Positions 11,801 to 21,091 are shown, numbered from the stretch's first letter. The stretch is DNA of 64,000 nt from Mycobacterium sp. ENV421 (GCF_002887815.1 NZ_PDHO01000003.1:355943-419942); one strand, 5' to 3'. The notes: generated from the letters alone by a model not told the origin. Numbers and translations: made by a program.

Positions 11801-12137
11801 GCAGCCCGCGGTCGACGGCCTTGGGTGCCTGCTTGGGCACCGTGGACAGCAACACCGTCTTGTCGGGACTGTTGAGCCCGGCGGCCGCGCGACACGGCAC
11901 GTCGATGGTCAAATCGGTTGCCACGTAGCTGATCAGCGGCGCGGTGACGCTGTTCAGCACGCCATTCTGCGGCCAGTTCAGCTCTGCGGTGGTTTGCTTG
12001 ACCGGCAGCAGCGGGGTGAGGATCGCCAGTCCGGCGCCCAACAGACCTGCGATGACAGCGACAAGACGGGCGGTCCGGTACTTCGCCCGCGTCTCGTTCA
12101 CGGAGCTAGATATTAATTGGCGGTCCGGGACGGCCAT
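8898..12137 (-). CDS. embC: Arabinosyltransferase EmbC
   Basis: GT53 arabinosyltransferase of 1079 residues that builds the arabinan of lipoarabinomannan from decaprenyl-phosphoryl-arabinose. It is assigned as EmbC by position (first emb gene after aftA) and by segments matching M. tuberculosis Emb[27 protein letters not shown] and [18 protein letters not shown]. The GT-C acidic motif is [13 protein letters not shown]. The usual N-terminal helix, multi-pass core and large C-terminal periplasmic domain are all present and unbroken. The ATG at 12137 is two bases after the aftA stop, so translation is probably coupled. The stop is followed by a 76-base gap that holds the embA promoter candidate. 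Confidence 0.97.
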   Translation of the reverse strand: MAVPDRQLISSSVNETRAKYRTARLVAVIAGLLGAGLAILTPLLPVKQTTAELNWPQNGVLNSVTAPLISYVATDLTIDVPCRAAAGLNSPDKTVLLSTVPKQAPKAVDRGLLIQRANDDLVVVVRNTPVVVAPMSQVLSPACQKLTFTAHADRVTAEFVGLTQGADSTAPGKPLAGERSGYDFRPQIVGVFTDLSGPAPPGLSLHATIDTRYSSAPTALKMAAMALGVVLTIVALGALHVMDRADGVRQRRFLPSRWWSVSPLDGLVLVVLVWWHFVGANTSDDGYILTMARVSEHAGYMANYYRWFGTPEAPFGWYYDLLALWAHVSASSVWMRLPTLGMALVCWWLISREVIPRLGHAVKSSRAAVWTAAGMFLAFWLPLNNGLRPEPIIALGILLTWCSVERGVATSRLLPVAFACIIGALTLFSGPTGIASIGALLVAIGPLRTILHRRARQFGLLPLLAPILAAGTVTLILIFRDQTLIGEVQANMLKSAVGPSLSWFDEHIRYERLFMASPDGSVARRFAVLALLVALAVSVAMILRRGHIPGTAAGPSRRIIGITIISFLAMMFTPTKWTHHFGVFAGLAGSLGALAAVAVTAHVLRSRRNRAIFAAAVLFITALSFASVNGWWYVSNFGVPWSNQFPEWHFGFTTMLLGLTVLALLVAAWFHFSRRDTGGPARTRWWSRFVGSPLATMAWLLVVFEVLSLTLGMTEQWPAWSVGRSNLQALTGKNCGLADDVLVEEDPNAGTLAPIVGVSVGDALAATTAQGFTPNGIPADVSADPVLEPPGGGSFVDSDGLVTGSEAGTEGGTTVAAGVNGSRARLPYGLDPARTPVMGSWRAGVQQPAVLRSAWYQLPANWSASPLLVVAAAGRFDQDEVQVQWATDQQAAEGKSGGSVLFGDVGAAPAWRNLRAPLAAIPRDATRIRLVATDDDLAPQHWIAITPPRIPKLRSLQDVVGSQDPVLLDWLVGLAFPCQRPFAHRYGVIEPPKWRILPDRFGAEANSPVMDNIGGGPLGISELLYRAVTVPSYLRDDWFRDWGALQRLNPFYPDAQPARLDLGTATRGGLWSPAPLRPT

Positions 12138-12139
12138 CG

Positions 12140-13984
12140 CTACGGATTCCGGATGGCCACGACGAAGGGTCCGATCGTCTTGACGGTGAAGTGCGGTCCG
12201 TTGAAGAGACTGACGTCGAAGTCGACGGTGTAGCGCCGCACATTGGGCTGGTTGGGGTAGACATCCTGCGCCAGCCGCAGGGTGTAGGTGTCATTGGCGC
12301 CGCGGCGCATCAGGAACACCGTCGGGGGCTGCCACGGCAGTGTGTCGAGCGCGTGGGCCAGCTGGTCGGCGGTCTTCAACTCGGCCCAGGATTCGATGGC
12401 CGCCGCCCGCTTGTCGAACTCGGCGAGCGGGTTGGCGTAATGCGATGTCAGGCCCTGGAACCCGTAGTACGGGTAGTAGGACAGGAAGCTGTAGTCGGCG
12501 GTCAGCACGACGGTCTCCTGGCGGGGCCGACCGGTGATCTTGGTGATGGCGGCGTCGACTTCGGCGTAGTACTTCTCGGCTCCGGGTGGCCGCCGGTCAC
12601 CGCGCTGGCCGTAGCCGTCGGTGTCGGTGTAGGCGACGGTCAGATCGGGGCGCAGCACGTCGGGGATGTCCTGGCTGAAGCCGACGGCCCCGATCAGCCC
12701 GATGGCCGCGGCGGCTCCGATGACCGTGCGGTTGGTCCGTGCGGCGATCGCGAGCGTCACGTCGATGAAGCCGAACACCCCGGCTGCCGACAGCAGAACG
12801 GTCAGGGTGGGTTGCAGCCGGAACGACAGCAGGGTGGTGCCGAGCAGTGTGGTCAGCATCGACAGCATCGACCAGACGTAGACGGTCAGCACGCCGATCC
12901 CGAGTGCGGCTGCTCTCGTGGACGAGCGCGCCCGCCATACCAGCCACAGCGTTCCGAGCATGCACAGCGCGCCCAGAAGCGAGAACTGCAGCATCGGGAA
13001 GGTGAGGACCGCGCCGTCGGCGGGCAGGTAGTGCTGGGCGCTGCCGGTGTCGCTGAGCGGATGCCGGACGGCTTGCAGCAGGAACGGCAGCCAGGTGATC
13101 GCGGCGATAGCCAGCGCGATGACGCCGGCGACCGCCAGCCGCAGCAGCGGTTCGGCGTTGCGCCGCGCGATCGCCACGATCAGTCCCATCACCACGACCG
13201 TGAACGCGGTGTAGCCGACGAGCAGGGTGTAGAAGGTGGCGGAGACGCCGAGGAACACCCCGACGCCGACGACGGCCGCCCAGCCGCCCTGTCGGGTCTT
13301 GCCGCGCAGTCCCGACCACGCGAGCACCAGGACCGGCGGGATGAGGACGGTGATGATCGCGGCGTAGGGCTCCGGCGAGCTGTAGGCCAGGGTCACCGCG
13401 GTGGTGGCGACGGTGACGATCAGTGCGTACTCGAACCGAATCATGGCCGACCACAACGTCATCGCGAGCACGACGGCGATCGCGATCGAGACGATGGCCC
13501 ACGGCTTCAGGATCTCCCAGCCCGGAGTCCCGGTCAGGGCGGCGACGCGCCCGCCCAGCCAGAACCAGCCTGGCGGATAGAACGGCGGCAGACCGATATA
13601 GGTCATGTCGTGTAGTGCGGGGCTCTGCGTGAGCCGGGTCAGATACTCGGTGCGGAACTGTTGGTCGACGGAGATGCCGAACAGATAGAGGCGGGTCGCG
13701 CCGAGTGGCATGCCGAGGGTGACCACCGTGAACGCCGACAGGAACACCGCCGCGCCGATGCGGGCAGCCCACTCATATCCCTTGCGCCAGACGAATCCGG
13801 TACCCAGCAGCAGGACCAGGCACCCCACCTGCCCGACGGTGGTCAGCGCGTGCAGTTGGTTGGACGACGGGAAGGCCGGCCACTGCACCCTTGAGATCGC
13901 GATCAGCGCGATGGTCGAAACGGCCACGGCTGCAACGACTGCCGCAGCCATCTGGCCGACGGTGGCCAGCGCGCCCTTGGTCAC
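12140..13984 (-). CDS. aftA: Arabinofuranosyltransferase AftA
   Basis: Galactan 5-O-arabinofuranosyltransferase, which adds the first arabinose from decaprenyl-phosphoryl-arabinose to the galactan chain (GT85). It has 614 residues and many transmembrane segments. It shares strings with M. tuberculosis AftA such as [52 protein letters not shown] and [16 protein letters not shown]. The acidic residues after the first helix pair are in the [10 protein letters not shown] loop. I chose GTG at 13984, 11 bases after the dprE2 stop, because it begins [16 protein letters not shown] like the family; a longer ATG start at 14077 would run into dprE2 and add an unrelated arginine- and proline-rich stretch. 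It lies between dprE2 and embC in one transcription unit. Confidence 0.95.
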   Translation of the reverse strand: MTKGALATVGQMAAAVVAAVAVSTIALIAISRVQWPAFPSSNQLHALTTVGQVGCLVLLLGTGFVWRKGYEWAARIGAAVFLSAFTVVTLGMPLGATRLYLFGISVDQQFRTEYLTRLTQSPALHDMTYIGLPPFYPPGWFWLGGRVAALTGTPGWEILKPWAIVSIAIAVVLAMTLWSAMIRFEYALIVTVATTAVTLAYSSPEPYAAIITVLIPPVLVLAWSGLRGKTRQGGWAAVVGVGVFLGVSATFYTLLVGYTAFTVVVMGLIVAIARRNAEPLLRLAVAGVIALAIAAITWLPFLLQAVRHPLSDTGSAQHYLPADGAVLTFPMLQFSLLGALCMLGTLWLVWRARSSTRAAALGIGVLTVYVWSMLSMLTTLLGTTLLSFRLQPTLTVLLSAAGVFGFIDVTLAIAARTNRTVIGAAAAIGLIGAVGFSQDIPDVLRPDLTVAYTDTDGYGQRGDRRPPGAEKYYAEVDAAITKITGRPRQETVVLTADYSFLSYYPYYGFQGLTSHYANPLAEFDKRAAAIESWAELKTADQLAHALDTLPWQPPTVFLMRRGANDTYTLRLAQDVYPNQPNVRRYTVDFDVSLFNGPHFTVKTIGPFVVAIRNP

Positions 13985-13995
13985 CGGGCGGCCTG

Positions 13996-14775
13996 CTAGA
14001 TCGGCAGCTTGCGGAAAATGGGGCGCGGGATGTGCCGGATCACGGACATCAGCACCCGCACCTGGCCGGGCGCCCACACCAGGGTCTTGCCCTTGGCCGC
14101 GGAGGTGACGGCCAGTTCGGCGACATCCTCGGCGTTCACCGTGAACGGTGCTTCCTTGGCGCCGGTGGCCTTCCAGTGCTCCAGCGTGGTGGTGGTGCGC
14201 ACCTGGCCGGGACGGATGACGAGGACGTGAACCCCATACTCTTGCAAGGCCTCTCCGAGACCGAGGTAGAAGCCGTCCAGCCCGGCCTTGGTGGAGCCGT
14301 AGACGAAGTTGTTGCGGCGCACCCGTTCCCCGGCCACCGAGGACATGGCGATGATCTGGCCGAAACCCTGGGCGCGCATCTTGTCACCGATCAACACCCC
14401 CACCGAGACGGCCGCGGTGTAGTTGATCTGGGCGCTCAAGACCGCCTTCGATTGGTTCTGCCAGAGTTCCTCGGCGTCGCCGAGGATGCCGAACGCGACG
14501 ATCGCCACGTCGACATCGCCGTTGGCCCAGGCCTTTTCGATGACGTCCGGATGGCTTTTGGTGTCCAGTGCGTCGAAGTCGAGGTACTCGACCGAGCTGG
14601 CGCCTGCGGCTTCCAGTTGGGCGATGGCGGCGTCACGCTTGGGGGCGTTCGGCAGATCGGCCAGGATGATCCGGGCCTTGGCGTTGCGCAGATAGCGCGT
14701 GCAGATGGCGAGGCCGATCTCGGAGGTTCCGCCCAGCAGCAGGATGGTTTGCGGATTGCCAGTGGCGTCGATCAT
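13996..14775 (-). CDS. dprE2: Decaprenylphosphoryl-2-keto-ribose reductase DprE2
   Basis: Short-chain dehydrogenase of 259 residues. It reduces decaprenylphosphoryl-2-keto-erythro-pentofuranose with NADH to decaprenyl-phosphoryl-arabinose, the second half of the DprE1/DprE2 epimerisation. The N-terminal nucleotide-binding motif is [10 protein letters not shown], the catalytic Ser lies in AMSSVAGE, and the [12 protein letters not shown] motif supplies Tyr and Lys. The C-terminus [13 protein letters not shown] matches M. tuberculosis DprE2 closely. ATG at 14775 was chosen by homology to the DAxGNPQT N-terminus; longer starts overlap dprE1. It is 19 bases downstream of the dprE1 stop and is co-transcribed with dprE1 and aftA. 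Confidence 0.96.
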   Translation of the reverse strand: MIDATGNPQTILLLGGTSEIGLAICTRYLRNAKARIILADLPNAPKRDAAIAQLEAAGASSVEYLDFDALDTKSHPDVIEKAWANGDVDVAIVAFGILGDAEELWQNQSKAVLSAQINYTAAVSVGVLIGDKMRAQGFGQIIAMSSVAGERVRRNNFVYGSTKAGLDGFYLGLGEALQEYGVHVLVIRPGQVRTTTTLEHWKATGAKEAPFTVNAEDVAELAVTSAAKGKTLVWAPGQVRVLMSVIRHIPRPIFRKLPI

Positions 14776-14794
14776 GTCTGTGGGGGATGCCTTT

Positions 14795-16204
14795 CTACAG
14801 CAGTTCGAGTCGGCGGGCCATGTCGGAGGCGAACACGCCGTCCGGATCGGCCTTGCGGCGCAGTGCAATCCACTCGTCGATCCGCGGATACATGCGATGG
14901 AACTTTTCGGCGCTCACCCGTGAGTCCTTGGCGGTGTAAACGCGTCCGCCGAATTTCATCACCCGATCGTCGAGCTCGTTGAGGAATCCGTTGACACCGG
15001 GATTGTTCGGGAAGTCCATGGCCACGTTCCAGCCGGCCATCGGAAAGCTCAGTGGCGCCGGGTTGCCGGGACCGAAGAGCTTGAACACATTCAGTGCCGA
15101 GTAGTGGCCCTGCGTTTGTATCCACCGGATGATGTCCTTGAATTCGTCCAGCGCGTCCGGCGGCACCAGGAACTGATGCTGCGCGAAACCGGCTGGGCCG
15201 TAGGCATATTGCCACCCGGTCGTGATGTCCAGCATGTGGTAGAACTGCGTCAGATTGACGATCTTGTTCTGGTAGTTGCCGCTGACCCGGTAGAACGCTT
15301 CGCCGACGAGGCTCAGTGAGAGCTTGTTCATCACGCTGACCGGGAAAACGTTCGGCACCGCGGGAAGTTTGGGTGCGGTGAACTGCAGTGGGTTCTTCGC
15401 CAGTTTGTCCGGCAGTTGGTCCAGCCGGGCCAGGCTGCCCCGGCTGACGGCGGCGCGTCCCAGCTTCGGCGGCGGATTGATCAGATCGAACCAGGCGCTC
15501 GAGTAGGTGTAATTGGCTTCGCTGCCGTCCTGGTGGACCGCAACCGTCTCGTCGAGATCGGCGGTGGCGATTCCGTCGGCGATGAAGTACGCCGTCTCGG
15601 TACGGGTCATCGCGATGCGCGCGCGAATCACGATGCCTGTCAAGCCATTTCCGCCAACGGTGGCCCAGAAAAGGGCGGTGTCTTCGTCTGAGCCGCCCGT
15701 TGGCGCCAGCGTGTGAACCTCGCCGTCGGCCATCAGCAGGTCCAGCGACAGCACGTGGTTGCCGAAACTGCCTGCGCTGTGGTGATTCTTGCCATGGATG
15801 TCGGATCCGATTGCGCCGCCGACGGTGACCTGGCGGGTGCCTGGCAGCACCGGCACCCACAGTCCGAACGGCAGCGCGGCCTTCATCAGCTGATCCAGGC
15901 TCACCCCGGCGTCCACGTCGGCCACCGCGGTGTCGGCGGACAGCGAATGGATCCGGTTCAGCCGGGTCATGTCGACGATGATTCCGCCGCCGTTGCAGGC
16001 TTGGTCTCCATACGAGCGACCGAGGCCGCGTGCCACGATCCCGCGGCGCAGGTACGACGGGCTGGCGGAATCGGCGTCGGCGACCCGGCGGACGGCGTCG
16101 GCGATCACCTCCACATCGGGAGTGGAGAGCACCTGTGCCACGCTCGGCGCAGTTCGGCCGAATCCGGTCAGGGAACGCGGCGTGAGGGGAAGTGCGGTAG
16201 CCAT
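14795..16204 (-). CDS. dprE1: Decaprenylphosphoryl-ribose oxidase DprE1 with Ala at the benzothiazinone-target Cys position
   Basis: FAD-dependent oxidase of the VAO/PCMH family, 469 residues (461 in M. tuberculosis), which oxidises decaprenyl-phosphoryl-ribose to the 2-keto intermediate. The FAD domain is visible: [16 protein letters not shown] near residues 59-74 and [13 protein letters not shown] from 136 (His137). The active-site lysine is in YTAKDSR (Lys426, equivalent to Lys418). The residue covalently attacked by benzothiazinones in M. tuberculosis (Cys387, in WNICVDFP) is Ala395 here (WNVAMDFP, codon GCC at 15020-15022). The alignment is unambiguous because both proteins have exactly 74 residues after this position, ending [15 protein letters not shown] at 16204. 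It is the second gene of the arabinan operon. Confidence 0.97.
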   Translation of the reverse strand: MATALPLTPRSLTGFGRTAPSVAQVLSTPDVEVIADAVRRVADADSASPSYLRRGIVARGLGRSYGDQACNGGGIIVDMTRLNRIHSLSADTAVADVDAGVSLDQLMKAALPFGLWVPVLPGTRQVTVGGAIGSDIHGKNHHSAGSFGNHVLSLDLLMADGEVHTLAPTGGSDEDTALFWATVGGNGLTGIVIRARIAMTRTETAYFIADGIATADLDETVAVHQDGSEANYTYSSAWFDLINPPPKLGRAAVSRGSLARLDQLPDKLAKNPLQFTAPKLPAVPNVFPVSVMNKLSLSLVGEAFYRVSGNYQNKIVNLTQFYHMLDITTGWQYAYGPAGFAQHQFLVPPDALDEFKDIIRWIQTQGHYSALNVFKLFGPGNPAPLSFPMAGWNVAMDFPNNPGVNGFLNELDDRVMKFGGRVYTAKDSRVSAEKFHRMYPRIDEWIALRRKADPDGVFASDMARRLELL

Positions 16205-16231
16205 ATCAGTGCCAAAGGTTACCCGGCCCCC

Positions 16232-16642
16232 CTACTTCAACCGGAATATCACCGCTCGCTGGACCACGAAGTTGATGACTGTGGCGGTGCCCTGCGCGAT
16301 GACGAAGGCCACCGGGACCTGCCAGGAATGGCCGGCGAACTTCAGATAGAACAGGTAATTGATGCCCACCTGTACTGCATAGGTGAGGGCGTAGAGGACG
16401 ACCACGGCGATGAAGCGGGCCGTGCTCGGCGGCGCCTGGAAGGTCCACCGGCGGTTGATCAGGTAGGCCGTGGTCGTGCCGGCGATGAAGCTCAGCGTCT
16501 TGGCCACATTTACTTGCAGGCCGAGCGTGAGGAACAGCACGTAGAGCCCGAAGTCGACGATGGCCGACAGCCCGCCGGTGACGATGAAGCGCACCATCTG
16601 GGTCTTGAGGCTCAGGGGCGCCGTCGGGGCTGATTCGGCCAC
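16232..16642 (-). CDS. GtrA-family membrane protein (Rv3789-like)
   Basis: Membrane protein of 136 residues with four hydrophobic helices typical of the GtrA family (about 16-38, 44-62, 76-98 and 105-128), with the motif FxAGTTTAYLINRRWTF. Its M. tuberculosis counterpart, Rv3789, lies directly before dprE1; it was first proposed to flip decaprenyl-phosphoryl-arabinose and later to anchor AftA or other partners. The flippase role is thus unproven. GTG start at 16642, preceded by the hexamer TAAGCT ending six bases before the codon, so the operon transcript may be leaderless. It opens the minus-strand arabinan operon. Confidence 0.9.
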   Translation of the reverse strand: MAESAPTAPLSLKTQMVRFIVTGGLSAIVDFGLYVLFLTLGLQVNVAKTLSFIAGTTTAYLINRRWTFQAPPSTARFIAVVVLYALTYAVQVGINYLFYLKFAGHSWQVPVAFVIAQGTATVINFVVQRAVIFRLK

Positions 16643-16648
16643 GCCGGA

Positions 16649-16654
16649 AGCTTA
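16649..16654 (-). promoter_or_regulatory. Probable -10 of the arabinan operon (leaderless start)
   Basis: On the minus strand TAAGCT lies exactly at -12 to -7 of the GTG that opens the GtrA-like gene, followed by six bases TCCGGC and the start codon. It matches the mycobacterial TANNNT -10 pattern and implies transcription beginning at the start codon. No Shine-Dalgarno sequence is present, which fits. Confidence 0.55.
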
Positions 16655-16689
16655 CTGATTTACCTGGGTCGCTTCCCTGTCGGTGGGCG

Positions 16690-17328
16690 GTGCACCATGG
16701 TGGTGTGCAGGATCTGCTTGAGTCGTGGGCGGCACTGCTGTCCCGGTATACCGATGACCCGGCCGTAGCCGAGGTGGGCCGTGACTTGGTGGCGTCCTGG
16801 TCCGAAGCCCACCGCCGCTACCACTCCGTCGAGCACTTGCGTGACATCCTCGGCCACGTCGAGGAGCTGGCCGAATTCGCCGACGATCCGGACGCTGTGC
16901 GGCTCGCGGCGTGGTACCACGACGCGGTCTACGCCGGCCTTCCCGACGACGAGGAACGCAGCGCCCAGCTCGCCGAGCAGGACCTGTCCCGCCTGGGCGT
17001 GCAGCCGCAACTGGTCGATGAGGTGGCTCGCTTGATTCGGCTGACCACCACGCACGATCCCGCTCCGGGCGATCACAACGGCGAGGTGCTCTCCGATGCC
17101 GACCTGGCGGCACTGGCCGCGCCGAGGGACCGCTACGAGCGCAACACCGCGGCGATTCAGGCCGAGTACAGCCACGTGCCCAGCGAGGTGTTCCGTCGGG
17201 GGCGGGTGCAGGTTCTGGTGGCGCTGCTGGGCGGGCCGGGTGTCTTCCGCACCGAGTACGCCCGGCGCGAATGGGAGTCATCGGCCCAGGGCAATCTGCG
17301 GGCCGAGCTGGCGACGCTGACGGGCTGA
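16690..17328 (+). CDS. HD-superfamily metal-dependent phosphohydrolase-like protein
   Basis: Cytosolic protein of 212 residues resembling the predicted HD-domain hydrolases of COG4339. Metal-binding residues are visible in RRYHSVEHL (about 43-51) and AAWYHDAVYAG (about 73-83, the HD pair), with a further TTTHDP near residue 120. The substrate is unknown. The start is GTG at 16690; a second in-frame GTG at 16705 would remove the odd MHHGG leader and is equally possible. It is transcribed divergently from the arabinan operon across a 47-base gap, so the two promoters are very close. Confidence 0.75.
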   Translation: MHHGGVQDLLESWAALLSRYTDDPAVAEVGRDLVASWSEAHRRYHSVEHLRDILGHVEELAEFADDPDAVRLAAWYHDAVYAGLPDDEERSAQLAEQDLSRLGVQPQLVDEVARLIRLTTTHDPAPGDHNGEVLSDADLAALAAPRDRYERNTAAIQAEYSHVPSEVFRRGRVQVLVALLGGPGVFRTEYARREWESSAQGNLRAELATLTG

Positions 17329-17377
17329 GCCGGGTCGAGCGGCCTCATCAGCACTGGTAGTGACGCCTGACCTTCAC

Positions 17378-17397
17378 CGAAGGCCGTTCGACCCTAT
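17378..17397 (+). promoter_or_regulatory. Possible DosR-type dormancy box
   Basis: The 20 bases cgaaggccgttcgaccctat resemble the mycobacterial DosR/DevR box TTSGGGACTWWAGTCCCSAA, keeping the paired GG.C and G.CCC half-sites, though not as a perfect match. The site ends 33 bases before the ATG of the FMN-binding protein. A split-barrel PNPOx-like protein (Rv0080) belongs to the DosR regulon in M. tuberculosis, which makes the location plausible. Confidence 0.35.
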
Positions 17398-17430
17398 GGG
17401 TGTGGCCGGTTCGCGGCGGAAGATCTGCCC

Positions 17431-17865
17431 ATGACAGTCGAACAGGATCCGATCGTGGTACTCAGCGACCATGAGAGTTGGGATCGTCTGAAGAGCGCTG
17501 CGCTGGGACGCCTGGTGACGCAGATCGGCGATCAGCTGGAGATCTTCCCCGTCAACTTCGTGACGCAGAACCACACGGTGCTGTTCCGGACGGCCGAGGG
17601 CACCAAGCTTTTCAGCACGGTGATGAACGAGAAGGTGCTCTTCGAAGTCGACGACCACACTGTCTCGGATGGCTGGAGCGTCATCATCCGCGGTACCGCG
17701 CGGGTGCTCACCGCGGCCGATGACATTCATGAGGCCGAGCGCGCACAGCTGTTGCCGTGGATCGCGACCGAAAAGTTGCGCTTTGTGCGCATCACCCCAA
17801 GTGAAGTGTCCGGCAGGCGCTTTGTGTTCGGGCCGGAGCCGGACCGCGGGTCGTATCCCGGTTAG
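17431..17865 (+). CDS. Pyridoxamine 5'-phosphate oxidase-family FMN/F420 split-barrel protein
   Basis: Small cytosolic protein of 144 residues with the split-barrel flavin-binding fold. It starts with a helix ending in LGRLVTQ, then beta strands QLEIFPVNFVTQNHTVLFRT and a turn EGTKLFSTVMNEKVLFEVDD. This architecture is shared by PNPOx-like flavin or F420-binding proteins; true PNPOx substrate residues are not evident, so a general flavin/F420 reductase or redox-sensing role is more likely. ATG at 17431 follows a purine-rich GGCGGAAGAT. A DosR-like box lies upstream. Its stop overlaps the convergent HNH gene by four bases. Confidence 0.8.
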   Translation: MTVEQDPIVVLSDHESWDRLKSAALGRLVTQIGDQLEIFPVNFVTQNHTVLFRTAEGTKLFSTVMNEKVLFEVDDHTVSDGWSVIIRGTARVLTAADDIHEAERAQLLPWIATEKLRFVRITPSEVSGRRFVFGPEPDRGSYPG

Positions 17866-19313
17866 AACGGCGGTGGCCGGTTGCGTTCGGCGACGCGGGC
17901 GTCGTTCAGTGCGCGTTCACCGGTGATGCGGTAAGCGCGTTGGGCGGCCCGGGTGTGTCGTCGGGTGGGCATCATGATGCCGATGGGGGGTGGGGGTTCG
18001 TTTTTCGGCGACGGCAGCTTCGCGGTGGTGGTGTTCCATGTGGGCATGAGCAGGCGGCTGCCGGGCCGCGTGGTGTACGTGCGGCCGGTGGGGGAGGTCC
18101 AGGTGATCGTGCCGTCGGGGTGCTGACGGTCGGACCAGCCGGCGTAGAACGTCTTGAGCAGGTGGTGCTTTCGGCACAGACAAGCCAGGTTCGACGGGTG
18201 GGTGGGGCCGAACGGCCATGCCGTGGTGTGGTCGATGTCGCAGTATTCGGCGGCCACATCGCAATTCGGGAATCGGCAGGTCATATCCCGCATCCGCACC
18301 CACTCGTCGAGCGCGGTGGAAGGCCGGTAGTGCGGCTCGGGCTCGTCCTTCGGGCGGCGCAGATGGCGGACCCTGGCCCCGGACCTGATGAGTTCGGCCA
18401 ACAGCGGTGCGGGGACGATGCCCCGGTTGCCGCTCAGCACTCCACGAGGTGCCTGCAGGCGTGGCGCGGGCTGAGGTTCAGCGGGTTTTTCGCCGTGGAT
18501 GGCCGGATCGGGTTGGGCGTCGACCCCATCGGCATCGGTGACGACGTGCACCACCACGCTGGTGGCGCGGGCGTCGTCGTCGGCGGCGGGGCACTCGGGG
18601 TTCTCGCACAGGCAGGCCAACCGGTCGGCTCCGGCGCCCAGCGCGCCCAGGGCATCGGCGCGGCGCTGGGCGATGGTGCGGGGGTCGTCGTCACACACCG
18701 AGTAGGCGATACGGGTCAACCGGCGTCGGACGATCTCGCCATCGGTGGCCGAGAGCTGTCCGGTGATCTCGGCGGTCCCGGCTGCCGTATCGACGGTGAT
18801 CACGATGTCGCGATCGCGTACCCGCGACCGCACCCGCCGCACGGCACCCGGGTCGTAGCGATCCACCCAGTAGTCGATCGCGCGTTGCAGCTTCAGCGTC
18901 GACAGCGCACCCCAGGTCGCCGCGTCCTCGGCGATCGCCTTGTCCACCAACGTCAAGGCCGCGCGGTCGCGGATCAGGTCGGTGCGGTCGGTGATCGCCT
19001 CACACACCCGATAGCTCAACACTCCGGCCAGGAACAGTTCGGTCACTCGCGGCAGCCGATGCCGTAGCGACACCGCCATCAACATTTCGCCGGAGGCCCG
19101 ACCCGTCGTGATCCCCAGCGCCGCCGACACTTCGGCCGCGGCGGCATCCCACTCATCGCAGGCCCAATGCGCGCGCTCGTCATCAGCGCAGCGCCGCGCC
19201 ACCAGCTCCCCGATCCAGGCCAGGCGCCGGGCCGCGTCCTGATTCTCGGCGCGCGCGAACTCGACGATGGCCCCCACCACCGCCGCATCATGCGCCTGGC
19301 GGGTATCGAACAT
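17862..19313 (-). CDS. DUF222 / 13E12-repeat family protein with HNH endonuclease domain
   Basis: 483 residues. The first about 330 residues are helical, as in the DUF222 domain of the mycobacterial 13E12 repeat family. The C-terminal HNH nuclease signature is CRFPNCDVAAEYCDIDH followed by LACLCRKHH (about residues 345-390): two Cys-x-x-Cys-like pairs bind zinc, and the DIDH/HH histidines form the nuclease centre. Family members occur in many near-identical copies in mycobacterial genomes and some act as landing sites for phage integration; their biological role is unknown. ATG at 19313. The gene sits between wzm and the cell-wall operon and converges with the FMN protein with a four-base overlap. 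Confidence 0.9.
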   Translation of the reverse strand: MFDTRQAHDAAVVGAIVEFARAENQDAARRLAWIGELVARRCADDERAHWACDEWDAAAAEVSAALGITTGRASGEMLMAVSLRHRLPRVTELFLAGVLSYRVCEAITDRTDLIRDRAALTLVDKAIAEDAATWGALSTLKLQRAIDYWVDRYDPGAVRRVRSRVRDRDIVITVDTAAGTAEITGQLSATDGEIVRRRLTRIAYSVCDDDPRTIAQRRADALGALGAGADRLACLCENPECPAADDDARATSVVVHVVTDADGVDAQPDPAIHGEKPAEPQPAPRLQAPRGVLSGNRGIVPAPLLAELIRSGARVRHLRRPKDEPEPHYRPSTALDEWVRMRDMTCRFPNCDVAAEYCDIDHTTAWPFGPTHPSNLACLCRKHHLLKTFYAGWSDRQHPDGTITWTSPTGRTYTTRPGSRLLMPTWNTTTAKLPSPKNEPPPPIGIMMPTRRHTRAAQRAYRITGERALNDARVAERNRPPPF

Positions 19314-19349
19314 GTGTTCGAGTATGCCAGATGGCTACGACATTGATTC

Positions 19350-20180
19350 CTACACCCAGTACGGAACCCGCGCCCGGTACTGCCGCAGGGCGAACGCCGC
19401 GAGCAGCCAGCCGAGCAGCGTCAATCCGATCACGACGGCCCAGTGCCGAAGGTGCTGGTCGGCACCCAACAGGGGGGCGCGCAGGATGTCGAGGTAGTGC
19501 AGCAGCGGATTGAGTTCGATGATCTTGGCCCAGCGGCCGGCGCCCTGCTGCTGCAGTGTGTTGTCGTTCCAGATGATCGGCGTCATGAAGAACAGCAGCT
19601 GCACGATCGAGAACAGCAGCGGGCCGATGTCGCGGTAGCGGGTGGCCAGGATGCCGAAGCAGAACGACACCCACACGCAGTTCAGCATGATCAACAGCAG
19701 CGCCGGGATCGCCGACAAGTCTGCCCAGGACCACGGTTTCGGGAAGATCATCGCGATCACCACGTAGATGACGATGTTGTGCCCGAACAGGATCATCTGC
19801 CGCCACACCAGCCGGTAGACGTGCACGCTCAGCGGTGTCGGCAGCTGCTTGATCAGCCCCTCGTTGGCGATGAACACATCGGCGCCCTCGAGGATCGCGG
19901 CGTTGATCATGTTCCAGATGATCAGGCCGAGCGTCACATACGGCAGGTGCTCGGACAGCTTGAGGTGGAACAGCTGTGAGTACAACCCACCCATCGCGAC
20001 CGCGGTGGTGCCGGTCGCGATCGTGATCCAGAACGGGCCGAGCACCGAGCGGCGGTACTTCTGCTTGATGTCCTGCCAGCCGAGGTGCAGCCACAGTTCG
20101 CGCTTGCGGAACCCGTCGAGCAGATCGCCCCACGCGCGGGTGAAGGTCTTCGACTGCGCGGCGGCGTCGACGATCGTCAT
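19350..20180 (-). CDS. wzm: Galactan/O-antigen-type ABC exporter permease
   Basis: ABC-2 type membrane subunit of 276 residues with six hydrophobic helices, equivalent to Rv3783. With the ATPase encoded at 21088-21912 it is expected to export the lipid-linked galactan precursor across the plasma membrane. ABC-2 features include WQDIKQKYRRSVLGPFW at the N-terminal interface helix and IATRYRDIG-like spacing in FGILATRYRDIGPLLFS. The ATG at 20180 overlaps the glfT1 stop by four bases (ATGA). It is the last gene of the wzt-glfT1-wzm unit. Confidence 0.93.
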   Translation of the reverse strand: MTIVDAAAQSKTFTRAWGDLLDGFRKRELWLHLGWQDIKQKYRRSVLGPFWITIATGTTAVAMGGLYSQLFHLKLSEHLPYVTLGLIIWNMINAAILEGADVFIANEGLIKQLPTPLSVHVYRLVWRQMILFGHNIVIYVVIAMIFPKPWSWADLSAIPALLLIMLNCVWVSFCFGILATRYRDIGPLLFSIVQLLFFMTPIIWNDNTLQQQGAGRWAKIIELNPLLHYLDILRAPLLGADQHLRHWAVVIGLTLLGWLLAAFALRQYRARVPYWV

Positions 20181-21091
20181 CTTGTTCCTTTCCCGTCGCT
20201 TCGCTCGCCCCGGAAGAACCTTTCGTGCCTACCCAAGCGCCGCAACCGAATCCATTCGGCGAAGCCTTTCGGGTCGCGGCGCTGGACCAAGAAGAACCAT
20301 CCGAAGCGCACCCACTCCTGCGGTACCAGCTTGCGCATACCGCGCTGCGCCTGCAGGTAGCCGCGGTTGCGATAGGTGAAGTACCGCTTGGTCGGATCGT
20401 CCGGATATTGGGTGTGCATCTTGCCCCCGAGGATCGGCTTGAACTCGTCACTGCCGTACGGATGCAGGTAGGTCGCATCCAGGCAGGTGCCGAACGGCAA
20501 GCCCGACAACACCAGTCGACGGTGCACGTCGACCTCGTCGCCTCGGATGAACAAGCGGATGTCCGGCATGCCCACGGCCATCAGGGTTTCGGCGCGAAAC
20601 AACGCTCCGTTGAACAGTGATGCATACCCCGGGAGGAAATCGTGGCTGCCCAGTTCGGCGGTGTGGCGACGCCACACCAGGCCCTGCCGCACGGGGAAGG
20701 CGAACCGGTCGGGATGGTCCATGTCGCAGACCATCGGCGACACCTCGGCCAAACCGTGGCGCTGTGCACAGCCCAGCAATCTGGCCAGCACCTCGCCGTC
20801 CATCGGCCGCCCGTCGTCGTCGGCCAGCCACACCCAGTCCGCACCCAGCGACAGCGCATGCAGCATGCCCAACGCGAATCCTCCTGCGCCGCCGAGGTTT
20901 CGGCGGGACCCCAGATAGGTGGTCGGCACGGGCTGCCCGGCGACGAGGTCGCGCACCCGCTCGTCGTCGTCGTTGTCGACGACGATCAGGTGGTCGACCA
21001 TCCGGGTCTGGGTGGTCAACACACCCAGCGATTTGGCGAGTTCGTCGAGGCGGCGATGAGTGACGACGACGGCGCACACCAGGTCGGTCAC
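20177..21091 (-). CDS. glfT1: Galactofuranosyltransferase GlfT1
   Basis: GT2 family enzyme of 304 residues that transfers the first two galactofuranose units from UDP-Galf onto the rhamnosyl-GlcNAc-pyrophosphoryl-decaprenol primer of arabinogalactan. The GT-A fold is visible: VCAVVVTHRRLDELAKSL at the N-terminus, SRRNLGGAGGFALGM, the metal-binding WLADDDGRP, and FIRGDEVDVHRRL downstream. I chose GTG at 21091 because it matches the M. tuberculosis N-terminus and overlaps the wzt stop as GTGA; the longer start at 21115 would add eight residues. Coupling to both neighbours ties galactan initiation to its export. Confidence 0.94.
   Translation of the reverse strand: MTDLVCAVVVTHRRLDELAKSLGVLTTQTRMVDHLIVVDNDDDERVRDLVAGQPVPTTYLGSRRNLGGAGGFALGMLHALSLGADWVWLADDDGRPMDGEVLARLLGCAQRHGLAEVSPMVCDMDHPDRFAFPVRQGLVWRRHTAELGSHDFLPGYASLFNGALFRAETLMAVGMPDIRLFIRGDEVDVHRRLVLSGLPFGTCLDATYLHPYGSDEFKPILGGKMHTQYPDDPTKRYFTYRNRGYLQAQRGMRKLVPQEWVRFGWFFLVQRRDPKGFAEWIRLRRLGRHERFFRGERSDGKGTR

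Noticed and set aside
10398..12116. A 572-codon plus-strand frame opposite embC
   Set aside because: Antisense to embC, rich in Asp, Arg and Gln and without any domain; typical of mycobacterial antisense frames.
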